Shown: positions 16,679 to 26,737, counted from the stretch's first letter. The stretch: 64,000 nucleotides of DNA from JBAXTZ01 sp037129925 (GCA_037129925.1 JBAXTZ010000006.1:1-64000); one strand, 5' to 3'. A program made the numbers and translations. The notes: generated from the sequence alone by a model not told the origin.

Positions 16679-17451
16679 AAATATTTTTTTTCACCGGAAC
16701 TGGAAATAGCCTGAACATCGCTAAGAAACTAGCGAAAGCGTTCAATGCTGAGCTTATCAATATCGCCAAAGCCATGAAAAATCAGGATTTTATACACCGC
16801 GATAACGAAATCGGATTTGTCTTTCCGTTGTATTGTTATGGTGCGCCAAAGATGGTATGTGAGTTTATGAAGAACATTAAGACACCCTTTGTGGATTATA
16901 TGTTTACAGTTTGCAATGGCGCCGGGAGCACCCCCGGAATGTTCAACGACGAGGCCAAGCGCTATATGGTTGGTAATATTCGTCAAATTAGCGGTTATTA
17001 TTTGCGGTCAGTTACTAATTATTTGCCGTTTGGCGATATTCCGTCGCAGAAAAAGAATGCTGAAACGCTGGCTCGAGTTGATAGCGACCTTGAAGCCATT
17101 ATTGAATCTATCCGCGCCCGTGAACAAAATGACCCCGGTTCCGGATTCCCTATGAAAATTGTCGACAAAACCATAGCGCCGTTGGTTAAGTGGTTCTTCG
17201 AAAAAAACATTCACAAAACTGGCAAGAAGTTTTCCGTTGATGAAAATTGTATTAGTTGCGGACTGTGTGTCAAGGTTTGTCCAGCGCAAAACATTGTTCT
17301 CGAGGCGGGCAAACCGAATTGGTTGGACAATTGTGAGAGTTGCTTGGCCTGTATCCACTGGTGTCCAACGCGGTCGATTCAGTTGGGTGGCAGCGCTAAG
17401 AAAGGCCGCTACCATCACCCTGATATAAAAGTCGAGGAATTGTTTTTCTAA
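16675..17451 (+). CDS. EFR1-type flavodoxin-ferredoxin fusion protein
   Basis: 258 residues combining two redox modules. The N terminus has the flavodoxin phosphate-binding loop FFTGTGNSLNIAKKLA (about 4-19) and a flavodoxin-like core. The C terminus has two 4Fe-4S motifs, CISCGLCVKVCP (about 197-208) and CESCLACIHWCP (about 221-232). This is the EFR1-family architecture common in clostridia and Negativicutes; a soluble cytoplasmic electron carrier or quinone/FMN-dependent reductase is expected. It overlaps the preceding HD gene by four bases and the ABC exporter ATG follows its stop codon directly, so all three form one operon. Confidence 0.85.
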   Translation: MKIFFFTGTGNSLNIAKKLAKAFNAELINIAKAMKNQDFIHRDNEIGFVFPLYCYGAPKMVCEFMKNIKTPFVDYMFTVCNGAGSTPGMFNDEAKRYMVGNIRQISGYYLRSVTNYLPFGDIPSQKKNAETLARVDSDLEAIIESIRAREQNDPGSGFPMKIVDKTIAPLVKWFFEKNIHKTGKKFSVDENCISCGLCVKVCPAQNIVLEAGKPNWLDNCESCLACIHWCPTRSIQLGGSAKKGRYHHPDIKVEELFF

Positions 17452-19227
17452 ATGTTAAGACAAACTCTGCGCGAAATAGTTGACTATGCAAAAACTTTAT
17501 ACCGGTATGACCGCAGCATGTTCGGCGCGCTCATCGTTTTGATGAGCGCGCTTGGTGTGTTTGAAGGGATAAATATCGTATTAATCGCGCCGCTACTTAC
17601 TGAACTTGGGGTGGGCGGGGCGACTGGGCTGACGCAAAAAGTAGCGCGAGTTTTTGCAACAGTCGGCTTGCCGTTAAATATCTATTCGCTGTTGAGTTGT
17701 TATGTGCTGGTAATTGTCGGGCAAAGTTTGTTGCAACGGCAGCAAGTCCGGTTGTCAGCCAAACTACAACGCGGGTTTGGGCGGATGCTGAGTAACCGGC
17801 TATTTAAGGCTGCGACTGAGGCACGCTGGCGGTTTTGGTTAGACAATCGCAAATCCGATATTACCCACTATCTGACCGATGAAGTCTCGCGAATTATTAC
17901 CGGGACGGTTTTTTTTGCACAGATAACTTCGGCAATAATTATTGCCGGCATTCAAATTGTGCTGGCATTGTTTATTTCGCCGCAGTTGACAGCGATTGCG
18001 GCAATAGCCGGAATTATTCTCTATTTTGGTAGTATGGGAACAGTACGACGGTCGAAGAACCTCGGTTGGGATTTGTCGAATGTATATCGGCGTTTTCACG
18101 CCGAATGTCAGGAATACTTAAGCGGTGTAAAAGAAATCAAAGCCTACAATAACGAACAGCGCTTCACTGCGGACTTTGCGCGGTTAGGCAATGAAGTTGA
18201 CGAAAAGTTGCTGGCGTTCAATGCCGCGCAAAGCAATGCGACGCTATATTCTAAAATCAGCAGTTCACTGATGATTGTGGTATTTCTATTGATTGCTGCG
18301 AAGTTTTTGCCAGTGAATAGTGAATACTTGTTGCTAATGTTGTACGTTTTTTCACGGCTCTGGCCGCAATTTGCTAATATTCAGAATAATTTGCATTACG
18401 TCATAATGATGTTGCCGTCTTTTGCTTCAATCAATAAATTCATAATCAATGCTGAAAGCTGTAGCGAGGGAACGATTGTTGCCGTGCGGCGACTACAAAA
18501 TATTCAGCAGGCAGTGGAGCTTGACGCGGTCGATTTTTCTTATAGTCCGCAAACCGCAATTCTCAACAAAGTCAGGTTGACGATTGCCGCAAACACTACG
18601 GTTGCCATAGTTGGCGAATCGGGAAGCGGAAAATCCACTATTGCTGATCTGATTATTGGTTTGCATCGACCCGATAGCGGCAGAATTGTCGTCGATGGAC
18701 AACCGCTTGAAGGCGAATTTATTTCTGTTTGGCGTAATAGCATTGCCTATGTTTCTCAAGATTCATTTTTACTCAATGACACAATCAAAAACAATCTGCT
18801 CTGGTCACAGCCGGATGCTACTGCCGCTGATATCGCGGTTGCGCTCCAGCAGGCAGCTTGCGATTTTGTGTATGATTTGCCGGCAGGCATCGAAAGCATC
18901 GTCGGTGACCGTGGTGTGAAATTATCCGGCGGTGAACGCCAGCGGATTGTTTTGGCGCGGGCGCTGTTGCGTAAACCGGCATTCTTGCTGCTAGACGAAG
19001 CAACCAGCGCTCTGGATAACGAAAACGAGCAGAAAATCAAACAATCGCTGGATGGATTGCGCGGACAACTGACGGTGTTGATAATCGCCCATCGGCTGAC
19101 GACGGTAGAAAATGCCGATCTAATCGTAGTGTTGGAGCAGGGCAGAATAGTAGAACGCGGAACCTATGCCGAACTAATCGCTAATCAATCCGGAAAACTA
19201 TATAGAATGGTAAATCAAAATCGATGA
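17452..19227 (+). CDS. ABC exporter with fused membrane and ATPase domains
   Basis: 591-residue half-transporter of the MsbA/multidrug type; two copies should form the exporter. Six membrane helices occupy about residues 20-330. The ATPase has Walker A VGESGSGKST (about 386-395), signature LSGGERQR (about 490), Walker B FLLLDEATSALD (about 510) and the switch histidine in IAHRLTT. It starts immediately after the preceding stop codon and overlaps the metallophosphatase gene by four bases. Substrate is not predictable; lipid, peptide or drug export are all possible. Confidence 0.88.
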   Translation: MLRQTLREIVDYAKTLYRYDRSMFGALIVLMSALGVFEGINIVLIAPLLTELGVGGATGLTQKVARVFATVGLPLNIYSLLSCYVLVIVGQSLLQRQQVRLSAKLQRGFGRMLSNRLFKAATEARWRFWLDNRKSDITHYLTDEVSRIITGTVFFAQITSAIIIAGIQIVLALFISPQLTAIAAIAGIILYFGSMGTVRRSKNLGWDLSNVYRRFHAECQEYLSGVKEIKAYNNEQRFTADFARLGNEVDEKLLAFNAAQSNATLYSKISSSLMIVVFLLIAAKFLPVNSEYLLLMLYVFSRLWPQFANIQNNLHYVIMMLPSFASINKFIINAESCSEGTIVAVRRLQNIQQAVELDAVDFSYSPQTAILNKVRLTIAANTTVAIVGESGSGKSTIADLIIGLHRPDSGRIVVDGQPLEGEFISVWRNSIAYVSQDSFLLNDTIKNNLLWSQPDATAADIAVALQQAACDFVYDLPAGIESIVGDRGVKLSGGERQRIVLARALLRKPAFLLLDEATSALDNENEQKIKQSLDGLRGQLTVLIIAHRLTTVENADLIVVLEQGRIVERGTYAELIANQSGKLYRMVNQNR

Positions 19228-20435
19228 TTACTAATGTCGGCTTTATATTAGGAAAACTGCACAGAGTAGTCGAAGGTGCCTTCTTTCAACTCCAATATTG
19301 GCCGTTGACCAGTGCTCTGATGCTTCTCATATTGAATATATTTTTGCGTGGTAGTAGTAGGCGTATCAAGATAATTTGGTCGGCGCTTTTTGTCGTGTTG
19401 GATGGTTTCTTTTTTTTGGTGCTGCTGCCGGAAGTTACGGCGCGGATAAAACTGTTCGCTGACTTGGCAGTTAACTGGGCATATTTCGGTTTGACCTGGT
19501 TTATCGGCTGCGCGCTGGCAACGTTAATTTTAGCGGCTGTTTGGTTGGCTGCAATGATACTGGGCAAGATGCTGCGTTTATTTAGCTACGAAAAGGCTGT
19601 CAGTCGAGCGGTATTTTATGGGGCATTTACTGGTTCAATGTTGCTGACATTCGTCGTCGTGCTGTTGGGCTGCGGCTATTACAACATCGTGTATGATAAG
19701 ATTGTTTTGAAAAACTGGCAAGGCGACAAAAGCATTCGAATTGCCTTTGTTTCAGATACTCATCTTGGTTTTGACGACAATGTGCAGAAGTTGTCGGTCG
19801 TCTGTGATGAGCTAATTTCCACGAAATGCGATATCGCGCTGTTCGGCGGCGATTTTGTGGACGATATGACCATGCTTCCTCAAGCTATTTCCGAACTGCG
19901 CCGGTTAGCAGAAAAACTTCCGCAGGGCGTATTATTTGTTAATGGAAACGGCGATTGTACGGACGGAAACTGGCGCGATACCAAACAAAAGTTGCTGGCT
20001 AATAACATCATAGTTCTGAGCAATAAGGTCGTTAATATCGCTGATATTCAGCACCCGCTACTGGTAGTTGGTGTTGAATACGCGAGTTTGAACAATGGCA
20101 ATGCCTTCAATCCGGAGCTGCAAAAAAAATACTTGGCTACAGCTGTTGCCGGACTTAAGAATTCCGACCCGAAAATCCTGTTGGCGCACACCCCGGATTT
20201 GATCGAATCTGCTTTACCCTATCATTTTGATATAATGCTGTTTGGGCACACGCACGGCGGTCAAGTCGATCTTGGATTTTACCGATTTATGAGTCGGGAG
20301 TACCAGTACATTTCCGGAAAATATGAAAAGGGCGATTCGACGATATTTGTCAGCAATGGCATTGGTCAGTGGTTTCCAGCGCGGGTCAACGTGCCACAGC
20401 AGATATATATAATTGATGTCTATCCTGGCAAATAA
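19224..20435 (+). CDS. Membrane-anchored calcineurin-like metallophosphoesterase
   Basis: 403 residues. About four to five hydrophobic helices (residues 20-160) precede a metallophosphatase domain with the full metal-binding series: SDTHLG (D178, H180), GGDFVDD, NGNGD (replacing the usual GNHD), AHTP and GHTHGGQ. This is the YkuE/YaeI arrangement; related proteins act on phospholipids, cell-wall lipid carriers or UDP-sugars at the membrane. The asparagine in NGNGD in place of GNH(D/E) is a mild departure and may change activity. Last gene of the operon that starts at 15821; a terminator follows at once. Confidence 0.8.
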   Translation: MITNVGFILGKLHRVVEGAFFQLQYWPLTSALMLLILNIFLRGSSRRIKIIWSALFVVLDGFFFLVLLPEVTARIKLFADLAVNWAYFGLTWFIGCALATLILAAVWLAAMILGKMLRLFSYEKAVSRAVFYGAFTGSMLLTFVVVLLGCGYYNIVYDKIVLKNWQGDKSIRIAFVSDTHLGFDDNVQKLSVVCDELISTKCDIALFGGDFVDDMTMLPQAISELRRLAEKLPQGVLFVNGNGDCTDGNWRDTKQKLLANNIIVLSNKVVNIADIQHPLLVVGVEYASLNNGNAFNPELQKKYLATAVAGLKNSDPKILLAHTPDLIESALPYHFDIMLFGHTHGGQVDLGFYRFMSREYQYISGKYEKGDSTIFVSNGIGQWFPARVNVPQQIYIIDVYPGK

Positions 20436-20436
20436 A

Positions 20437-20476
20437 AACAGCCCGAGCGGTAAATCCCGCCGTGGCTGTTTTTTTT
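20437..20476 (+). terminator. Rho-independent terminator
   Basis: Stem AACAGCC / GGCTGTT (20437-20443 with 20464-20470) with an inner GCGG / CCGC pairing, then eight T. Confidence 0.85.
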
Positions 20477-20494
20477 ATTTAAAGATTGTCAAAT

Positions 20495-20529
20495 TTCACT
20501 ATTCACCTTTAACCTTTCACCATAAACCT
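20495..20529 (+). repeat. Degenerate 7-bp tandem tract
   Basis: Five heptamers: TTCACTA TTCACCT TTAACCT TTCACCA TAAACCT, just beyond the 3' end of the minus-strand permease gene. Confidence 0.65.
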
Positions 20530-20534
20530 TCGCG

Positions 20535-21356
20535 TTACCCCTTAACCGACCCCTGCGTGATACCGCGGATGATTTGCTTTTGAGCGAAGAAGTAGAAAAT
20601 TATAACCGGCACAATCGCGAGAGTTAATCCGGCGAGCGCCAGGTTCCATTGTTTAGTATATTCGCCAAAGAAGAAGAACATTTTTAGAGGAATAGTCTGA
20701 GTTTCCGGGCGGTTGATTACCAAACTCGGTAGCAAGTAATCATTCCAAATCCAAATAGTATTAAGAATTGCCACTGTAACTGACATTGGCTTCATGCAGG
20801 GAAAAATTATTTTCCAAAACGTCTGCCATTTGTTACAGCCATCAATGGTGGCGGCTTCATCTAACGATTTAGAGATGCCACCAAGCGCCCCATGGAATAA
20901 AAATATCGACATGCTGCCGCCAAAACCTAGATACATGATGATGATACCACCACGGTTGAGCATGTCCATTTTGCCCCAGAAACCAACCAAAGGAATCATA
21001 ACCGATTGAAAGGGGACTAGCATCGACGCAATAAACAAGAATAACAACATATTGCTAATTTTGGATTTAGTGCGTTGTAGCGCATAGGCGGCAAGCGCCG
21101 AGAAAAAGACAATGATGCACACACTTACTACGGTTATCATTATGGAGTTACCAAAGGTGCGTAATATGTCCAGTTTGTCAGCGGCGATGGTGAAATTTTC
21201 CAGGAATAAAGTTTTTGGGAAGTCCAAAGTGTTGGCAAATAGCTCTTTTTTGGTTTTGAAGGCATTGACGAACATCAGGTAAAACGGTGCCAGCCATAAT
21301 AACGCGAGTATAACGCCGATGGCTTCAACAATGTATATTCCAGCTTTGCGCATCAT
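20535..21356 (-). CDS. Sugar ABC transporter permease (MalG/UgpE type)
   Basis: 273-residue inner-membrane permease of the CUT1 class with six helices. The ATPase-contact loop EAATIDGCNKWQTFWKIIFP matches the EAA motif (EAA---G---------I-LP). It ends with a typical GITQGSVKG C terminus. GGAGG at 21363-21367 precedes the ATG at 21356, which overlaps the stop of the partner permease. The pair forms the membrane channel; no ATPase gene is nearby, so a shared MsmK-like ATPase elsewhere is expected. Confidence 0.9.
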   Translation of the reverse strand: MMRKAGIYIVEAIGVILALLWLAPFYLMFVNAFKTKKELFANTLDFPKTLFLENFTIAADKLDILRTFGNSIMITVVSVCIIVFFSALAAYALQRTKSKISNMLLFLFIASMLVPFQSVMIPLVGFWGKMDMLNRGGIIIMYLGFGGSMSIFLFHGALGGISKSLDEAATIDGCNKWQTFWKIIFPCMKPMSVTVAILNTIWIWNDYLLPSLVINRPETQTIPLKMFFFFGEYTKQWNLALAGLTLAIVPVIIFYFFAQKQIIRGITQGSVKG

Positions 21357-22216
21357 GCTTCCACCTCCTTTTTCTTACCGACATAAACCTGAACAAGTGA
21401 CATTATTGTAACGATGACAAAGAAAATAATTGCTTTACTTTGGGCGTACGCCATCATGTTTTCACCAAACGCGGTGTTGTAGATGTTCATCGCGACCATT
21501 TGCGTAGAATTATAGGGACCGCCGGCGGTCAGCGATAAGTTTTGATCGTATAACTTAAACGAGCCGGACAGGGTCATAAAGACGCTGACGGTGAAAGCTG
21601 GAACGATCAACGGAAACACAATGTGGCGCAATTTTTGCCAAGGACCGGCGCCGTCGATTGCCGCTGCTTCGAGCAGTTCATAGTCCAGCGCTTCAAGATG
21701 GGCGATATAGATAATCATGATATAGCCGGCCATTTGCCAAGACATCAGGATAACCAATCCCCAAAAACCAGTTTCGGTCGTTGCCAGCCAATCTTTGAGG
21801 ATGGATGCGCCGATCATATCGCCGGCCGCGCCAAAGGCTTTGATAAAGATAAACTGCCAGATGAAACCGAGAATTAAACCGCCGATAAGATTAGGCATAA
21901 AGAATATCGTTCTGAGAAAACTGCTGGTTTTGATTTTTTGGGTAACCACCAACGCTAATGCCAGTCCGATAATATTGATTGAAACAATCGATATTACAGC
22001 AAATTTCGCGGTGAATAACAATGACCGCCAAAACTGACCATCAGAAAAAAGGTGGGAATAGTTTGTCAATCCGATGAATGACGGGGCATCGATACCGTTC
22101 CAGTCGGTAAATGAGTACCAAATACCAAATACAAACGGAATAAAGACCGCCACACATAGCGCCAAAACGCAAGGCGCCAGAAATAAAAAATAGTAAATGT
22201 CATGCTTTCTTTCCAT
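21353..22216 (-). CDS. Sugar ABC transporter permease (MalF/UgpA type)
   Basis: 287 residues, six helices, EAA loop LLEAAAIDGAGPWQKLRHIVFP. The N terminus (YFLFLAPCVLALCVAVFIP) is typical of UgpA/MsmF-like CUT1 permeases. A GGAGAG ribosome site precedes the ATG at 22216. It overlaps the downstream permease gene by four bases and lies 111 bases after the lipoprotein gene at 22328-23800. Since that lipoprotein is LipO-like, the natural CUT1 partner may instead be the lipoprotein at 26785. Confidence 0.9.
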   Translation of the reverse strand: MERKHDIYYFLFLAPCVLALCVAVFIPFVFGIWYSFTDWNGIDAPSFIGLTNYSHLFSDGQFWRSLLFTAKFAVISIVSINIIGLALALVVTQKIKTSSFLRTIFFMPNLIGGLILGFIWQFIFIKAFGAAGDMIGASILKDWLATTETGFWGLVILMSWQMAGYIMIIYIAHLEALDYELLEAAAIDGAGPWQKLRHIVFPLIVPAFTVSVFMTLSGSFKLYDQNLSLTAGGPYNSTQMVAMNIYNTAFGENMMAYAQSKAIIFFVIVTIMSLVQVYVGKKKEVEA

Positions 22217-22295
22217 TATTACTTCTCTCCTTTAAACTACTAACGTCAAATCTCCAAGGTCAATATCAACCTCGAATTCCTAGCCCTTAATCGTA

Positions 22296-22322
22296 CTTCC
22301 TAACCCCTAACCCCTATATCCC
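22296..22322 (+). repeat. Degenerate 7-bp tandem tract
   Basis: CTTCCTA ACCCCTA ACCCCTA followed by a decayed unit, in the gap between the permease and binding-protein genes. Confidence 0.55.
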
Positions 22323-22327
22323 ACATT

Positions 22328-23800
22328 CTACTTCTTGTTTTTTTTCCACTCGTCGACTTGTTTTTGCATTTCGGCGAGTACCCGGTCGACGCCGCAGGCT
22401 TTGAGTTGGGTCTGATAATCGCTTATAGCTTCGTCCACGTCTTTAAGCCCAAAGAGCGCCGCCGGAGCATATTGTTGATTGAGATTTTCAATAGCAGAGA
22501 TTTCCGATTTTACCGGCTCGGTGTTAAAAGAAAAACCCATGACCGGCGAAATAACTGCGGAGTCGTTAAAGGCTTTTAACAGTTGATTGGTTCCGGGTGG
22601 AGTCGGGTCGACGGTGTACTCAATCAAGCGGTTGCCGAGCGCAAATCCAGCCATCTCGTATTGCTTGTGTTTGTCAGTGTATTTGATGCTGGTAGGGCCG
22701 GTTTTGTCGTAATGGACTTTCTCAATTCCGTAAGTGACTAGATTGCGGACATAAGGGTCAGTATTTAGCAGTTCGAGAAACCGTAACGCCCGCGCCGGAT
22801 GCTTAGAAGAAGCGGATACTGCGATCATTGAACCGGTTGTTGAATGAGTGGTCATTGCCGGCTTGTCATACAACTTTACTGATACAACCGGGAAGCCATA
22901 CAGGCTACTCAAAACAGTATCGCAATTTGGAACGAGAACGTCTACTGCTGCAAGCGCTGTGCCTTTTAGGAACGGATTGCTCTGGTTGCGTGTTGTTCCG
23001 GTATCTTTAGAGATATAACCTTTTTGATAAAATTCGCGATAAATGGCGCAGTCTTTGATAAAGTCCGGGTAGTCCCATTGGTTTACCACTTTGCAACTGC
23101 TATCATCTAAACGCACTGCCCCCGGCGTGCCATAACTAATCAGAAAATCATATTTATCATACGGTGATATTCTCGAGCCGGTTTCAAAGCAGATTAGTCC
23201 CGGATCTTTGGCGTGAGCTTGTGCAAATACCGGGGCTAAATCAGCGAAGGTTTTTATTTTAGACAGATCTAAACCCAGCGCGTCAACTTTGTTTTTGTTG
23301 AAAACAACGACTTGCTGGTAGACCAAATCTTTGTAGTTCGGAACGGCGATAATTTTTCCTCCTACTCGCGTCGCTTCCCACAATTCTTTGGAAATTAGCG
23401 AATTAAGTTTTTCGCCATACTTTGGCAGCAGGTCGTCGAGCGGATAGAACAGCCCTTTGGTGCCGTAAATTCGATAATCCAGCGTCCACGAGCAAGTAAA
23501 GACTAAATCGCAAGCCTCGCCGCTGGCAAGAATCGGATTCATTTTGGTTTGGTAATCTGCAAAGGCGACTGGAATGATTTTTACGGTGGCGTTGATTTTT
23601 TCCTTGGTGTATTTGCTCAATTCTGCGGTTACTGAGTCTAAGTCCTTGGGCGATTCTGTGCCGCTAAATCCGGTGTACCAGACTAACTCAACGGTCTCTG
23701 CCGGGTTGTCTTCATCGGCGGTTTTGCTGCCGCAGCCGGCGAATAGCGTTGCCGCAAAGACAATCAGCAAGAAAAGCGCCAATAGTTTTCGATTAAACAT
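22328..23800 (-). CDS. Sugar-binding lipoprotein, LipO/DUF3502-like
   Basis: 490-residue extracytoplasmic binding protein. Signal peptide ends in the lipobox LFAGC, so the mature protein is lipid-anchored at Cys22. The mature part is a type-1 solute-binding fold (VELVWYTGFSG start). Its end (SEISAIENLNQQYAPAALFG and EMQKQVDEWKK) matches the DUF3502 tail found in LipO proteins that pair with LplB/LplC permeases. Here it heads an operon with CUT1-type permeases. A sigma-H-like promoter lies upstream (23833-23857). Ligand unknown; the divergent alpha-mannosidase suggests a mannose-containing oligosaccharide. Confidence 0.85.
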   Translation of the reverse strand: MFNRKLLALFLLIVFAATLFAGCGSKTADEDNPAETVELVWYTGFSGTESPKDLDSVTAELSKYTKEKINATVKIIPVAFADYQTKMNPILASGEACDLVFTCSWTLDYRIYGTKGLFYPLDDLLPKYGEKLNSLISKELWEATRVGGKIIAVPNYKDLVYQQVVVFNKNKVDALGLDLSKIKTFADLAPVFAQAHAKDPGLICFETGSRISPYDKYDFLISYGTPGAVRLDDSSCKVVNQWDYPDFIKDCAIYREFYQKGYISKDTGTTRNQSNPFLKGTALAAVDVLVPNCDTVLSSLYGFPVVSVKLYDKPAMTTHSTTGSMIAVSASSKHPARALRFLELLNTDPYVRNLVTYGIEKVHYDKTGPTSIKYTDKHKQYEMAGFALGNRLIEYTVDPTPPGTNQLLKAFNDSAVISPVMGFSFNTEPVKSEISAIENLNQQYAPAALFGLKDVDEAISDYQTQLKACGVDRVLAEMQKQVDEWKKNKK

Positions 23801-23832
23801 ATAAACTCCTCCTAAATCATTTCGCTATTATT

Positions 23833-23857
23833 ATTCGACAGTTAAGAAAATTATCCT
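23833..23857 (-). promoter_or_regulatory. Sigma-H-like promoter of the 22328-23800 lipoprotein operon
   Basis: Read on the minus strand: GCAGGATAATT, then TGTCGAATAATA. AGGA begins at 23857 and GAAT at 23836, 21 bases apart, fitting the B. subtilis sigma-H consensus (RnAGGAwWW, 11-12, RnnGAATww). The same spacing recurs at four other operon starts here. Confidence 0.6.
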
Positions 23858-23899
23858 GCTAATAGCCTATAAAAAGCCGAGATATATTTTGCATTCTAA

Positions 23900-23924
23900 A
23901 GGAAAATGAGGTAATCTAGCGAAT
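23900..23924 (+). promoter_or_regulatory. Sigma-H-like promoter of the GH38 gene
   Basis: AGGAAAAT at 23900 and AGCGAATATT with GAAT at 23921, again 21 bases start to start. It is divergent from the lipoprotein promoter 43 bases away. Confidence 0.55.
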
Positions 23925-23954
23925 ATTTATCCAGAGCAATTTTGGGAGGATTAT

Positions 23955-26729
23955 ATGCAGGAAATTTTATTCGGTCGTATCGAAGCAATCCGCCGTGATA
24001 ATCAGGGTTATTGGGCAGACAGAATTACTTATCAGCTGATGTATTTGCTTAAAATGCAATATTATTTTGGGAAAATAGCGATTGAAGAGCTGGAACAGGC
24101 TGTTGCTGATTTGGAAATCGCCGTAAAAACTTACGGAGCGGTTACCGCCGTAACTGCAAGAGCAATTGAACAAAAATACGCGCATTTTTCCGTTTGGGCG
24201 AAAGCACTTGAGGCGCTATGTATCGGTCATGCCCACATTGACATGAACTGGCAGTGGGGCTGGCACGAGACTGTGCAACTAACAATTGACACGGTGCGGA
24301 CAGTATTGGATTTACTGGAAAAATATCCATCATTCAAGTTTTCGCAATCGCAAGCCGCTGTGTATAAAATCATTGCCGATTACGATGAAACAATGCTTGC
24401 CGAAGTCAAACAACGAATCAAGGAAGGTCGCTGGGAAGTGGCGGCGGCAACCTGGGTCGAAGGTGACAAGAATATGACTAATGGCGAGAGTGAACTGCGC
24501 CAATATTTATACACCCGCCAATACTTGAGTGAATTGCTGGAAATCGACGCCAGCAGTCTGACGTTTGAATTCGAGCCGGATACTTTCGGTCATAACGCCA
24601 ACGTTCCGGAAATCGCCGCGCAGTGTGGTGTAAAGTATTACTATTTTTGCCGGGGTTATGACAACCAAAAAACCGGCGTGTTTCGCTGGCAAGCGCCGTC
24701 GGGCAACGAGTTAATCGTTTTTGCCGAACCAACTTGGTATATGCATCGGATGAGCGGCAAAGCCTTTCAACATTTACCGGAGTTTTGTTTTAACAACGGC
24801 ATCGAAAAAACAATGGTCATTTTCGGGGTTGGCGACCACGGTGGCGGACCGACACGCAAAGATATTGAAACGATTATTGATATGCAGAGTTGGCCGTTCG
24901 CACCGCAAATTAACTTTGCGGTTTATCATGATTTCTTTCGCCACGCCGAAACCAAACGCACTCAACTACCGATTGTAAAACAGGAACTGAACTTTGTGTT
25001 TGACGGTTGCTATACCACGGCGACGCGGATAAAACTGGCTAACCGCTTTGCCGAGTACGCCCTGTATGACGCTGAACTATACTCGGCGCTGGCGGCGAAG
25101 TATGGTCGAAAATATCGGACAAAACAGTTGGCTGATGGCTGGAAAAATACGATATTTAATCATTTTCACGATATTTTGCCCGGTTCAGGAGTTGTCGAAA
25201 CCCGGGAGTACGCGCTGGGATTGTTTCAGGAAACGATGGCAATCGCTAACACCGAGAAAATTAGCGCGCTACGGGCAATCGCCGCGCAGATTGATACAAC
25301 AGACTTGTTTCCGGAAGCTGATTATGGTGACGGGTTGGCGGACGGCGCCGGTGTCGCCTATGGCGCTAAACGCTTTAAAATGTCGATTTGTCAGCGCGCG
25401 GACGGGAAAACGCGCATCTATCATTTGTTCAATCAGCTGCCATTCGAGCGGAGTGAAACTGTCGAAATTCCAATCTGGGAATGGGCGCATGACAAAGCGC
25501 GAATTGTGGTCACCAACAGCATGGGAGAATTAATTTCCCATCAGGTTATGGATGAAAATGACGTTCATAGCTGGGGCTGTAATATGTTTAGAATTTTAGT
25601 GATTATTACCATTCCGGCTGGTGGTTATGAGACGATTGTTTTGACCGAGAACTGCTCGAAGACGATTAATATGCCCCAGGATATGAACCCGCGCACTATT
25701 CAGCCAAAACCATATGTATTGGAAAACAATTTTCTGCGGGCAGTAATTGGCAAACGCGGTGAATTGATTTCGCTGGTGAACAAAGTGACCGAGACTGAAT
25801 TAGTTAATTCCGAGGCGGGCGGCGGCCAATTTCGGTTGGGAACAGAAGCCGACCAAGGTATGAGCGCGTGGGCGATATGGCCGTTCAAGAGTGAACAATC
25901 GCTGCATGAGTGTGTGGAAATTAAAAACTATATTCAGGGCGCGGTGCGCCAGTCAATAACCTTCAAGTCGGTTTTCAACAATTCCAGCGTTCTCTGGACG
26001 GTTAGTCTGGACAAGAACAGTGAACGGTTGGAATTCGATATCGATGTCGATTGGCGGGAGTTTGGCGTGCGCGAACAATCCATACCTAATTTGCATTTCC
26101 GGTTGCCACTGGCTCTTGAGGCAAAAGCCTTTGCTAATGACATCGCCTGCGGAGTGCTCGAACGTGAGGCGCGGGACCATGACGTACCAGGATTGAGCTT
26201 TATCGCCGGTGGCGCAGTACAGTTGATAACTGATTGCAAGTACGGCTATCGCGGCTACAACAATTCGTTGCAAGTAACTTTGATTCGGTCAGCCAACGAT
26301 CCCGATGAGCATCCTGAAGCAGGGCGCCACTATATCCGGATGGCGCTGGCACCGCAAGTTGATGGCGCGCAAATGCTGAAAACCAGTTTGTGTTTCAACA
26401 AACCGCCCGAAGTGCTGAGCGCATACAAGCCAACAGTTCGTGGCAGTCTGCCAAAACGTCAGAGTTTGTTTGCCATTGATGCTAAAAACATAATGTTGTC
26501 GGCAATGAAAAAAGCCGAAGCGACTGACGAAACAATCGTTCGGCTCTATTCGCTGAGTGACCATGTTGAAACAGCGACTTTGACGATGTCAAAAGCGATC
26601 ATTGCCGTCCGCGAAGTCGACGGTAATGAACAAGCCGCTGATTTTGACTCGCAGATGCAAATAGTTGACGGCGCATTAAAGATTACCCTGCAACCATTAG
26701 CAATGCATGCAGTCGCATTGAAAATATAA
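23955..26729 (+). CDS. GH38 alpha-mannosidase
   Basis: 924-residue zinc-dependent alpha-mannosidase. GHAHIDMNWQWGW (91-103) supplies zinc ligands H94 (or H92) and D96; FEPDTFGHN carries the catalytic nucleophile D209; FNHFHDILPGSG gives the later zinc histidine. The remainder fits the middle three-helix bundle and C-terminal beta domains. No signal peptide, so it trims imported mannosides in the cytoplasm. GGGAGGA precedes the ATG. It is flanked by sugar-binding lipoproteins on the opposite strand and has its own sigma-H-like promoter and a shared bidirectional terminator. Confidence 0.94.
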   Translation: MQEILFGRIEAIRRDNQGYWADRITYQLMYLLKMQYYFGKIAIEELEQAVADLEIAVKTYGAVTAVTARAIEQKYAHFSVWAKALEALCIGHAHIDMNWQWGWHETVQLTIDTVRTVLDLLEKYPSFKFSQSQAAVYKIIADYDETMLAEVKQRIKEGRWEVAAATWVEGDKNMTNGESELRQYLYTRQYLSELLEIDASSLTFEFEPDTFGHNANVPEIAAQCGVKYYYFCRGYDNQKTGVFRWQAPSGNELIVFAEPTWYMHRMSGKAFQHLPEFCFNNGIEKTMVIFGVGDHGGGPTRKDIETIIDMQSWPFAPQINFAVYHDFFRHAETKRTQLPIVKQELNFVFDGCYTTATRIKLANRFAEYALYDAELYSALAAKYGRKYRTKQLADGWKNTIFNHFHDILPGSGVVETREYALGLFQETMAIANTEKISALRAIAAQIDTTDLFPEADYGDGLADGAGVAYGAKRFKMSICQRADGKTRIYHLFNQLPFERSETVEIPIWEWAHDKARIVVTNSMGELISHQVMDENDVHSWGCNMFRILVIITIPAGGYETIVLTENCSKTINMPQDMNPRTIQPKPYVLENNFLRAVIGKRGELISLVNKVTETELVNSEAGGGQFRLGTEADQGMSAWAIWPFKSEQSLHECVEIKNYIQGAVRQSITFKSVFNNSSVLWTVSLDKNSERLEFDIDVDWREFGVREQSIPNLHFRLPLALEAKAFANDIACGVLEREARDHDVPGLSFIAGGAVQLITDCKYGYRGYNNSLQVTLIRSANDPDEHPEAGRHYIRMALAPQVDGAQMLKTSLCFNKPPEVLSAYKPTVRGSLPKRQSLFAIDAKNIMLSAMKKAEATDETIVRLYSLSDHVETATLTMSKAIIAVREVDGNEQAADFDSQMQIVDGALKITLQPLAMHAVALKI

Positions 26730-26737
26730 CAACAAAT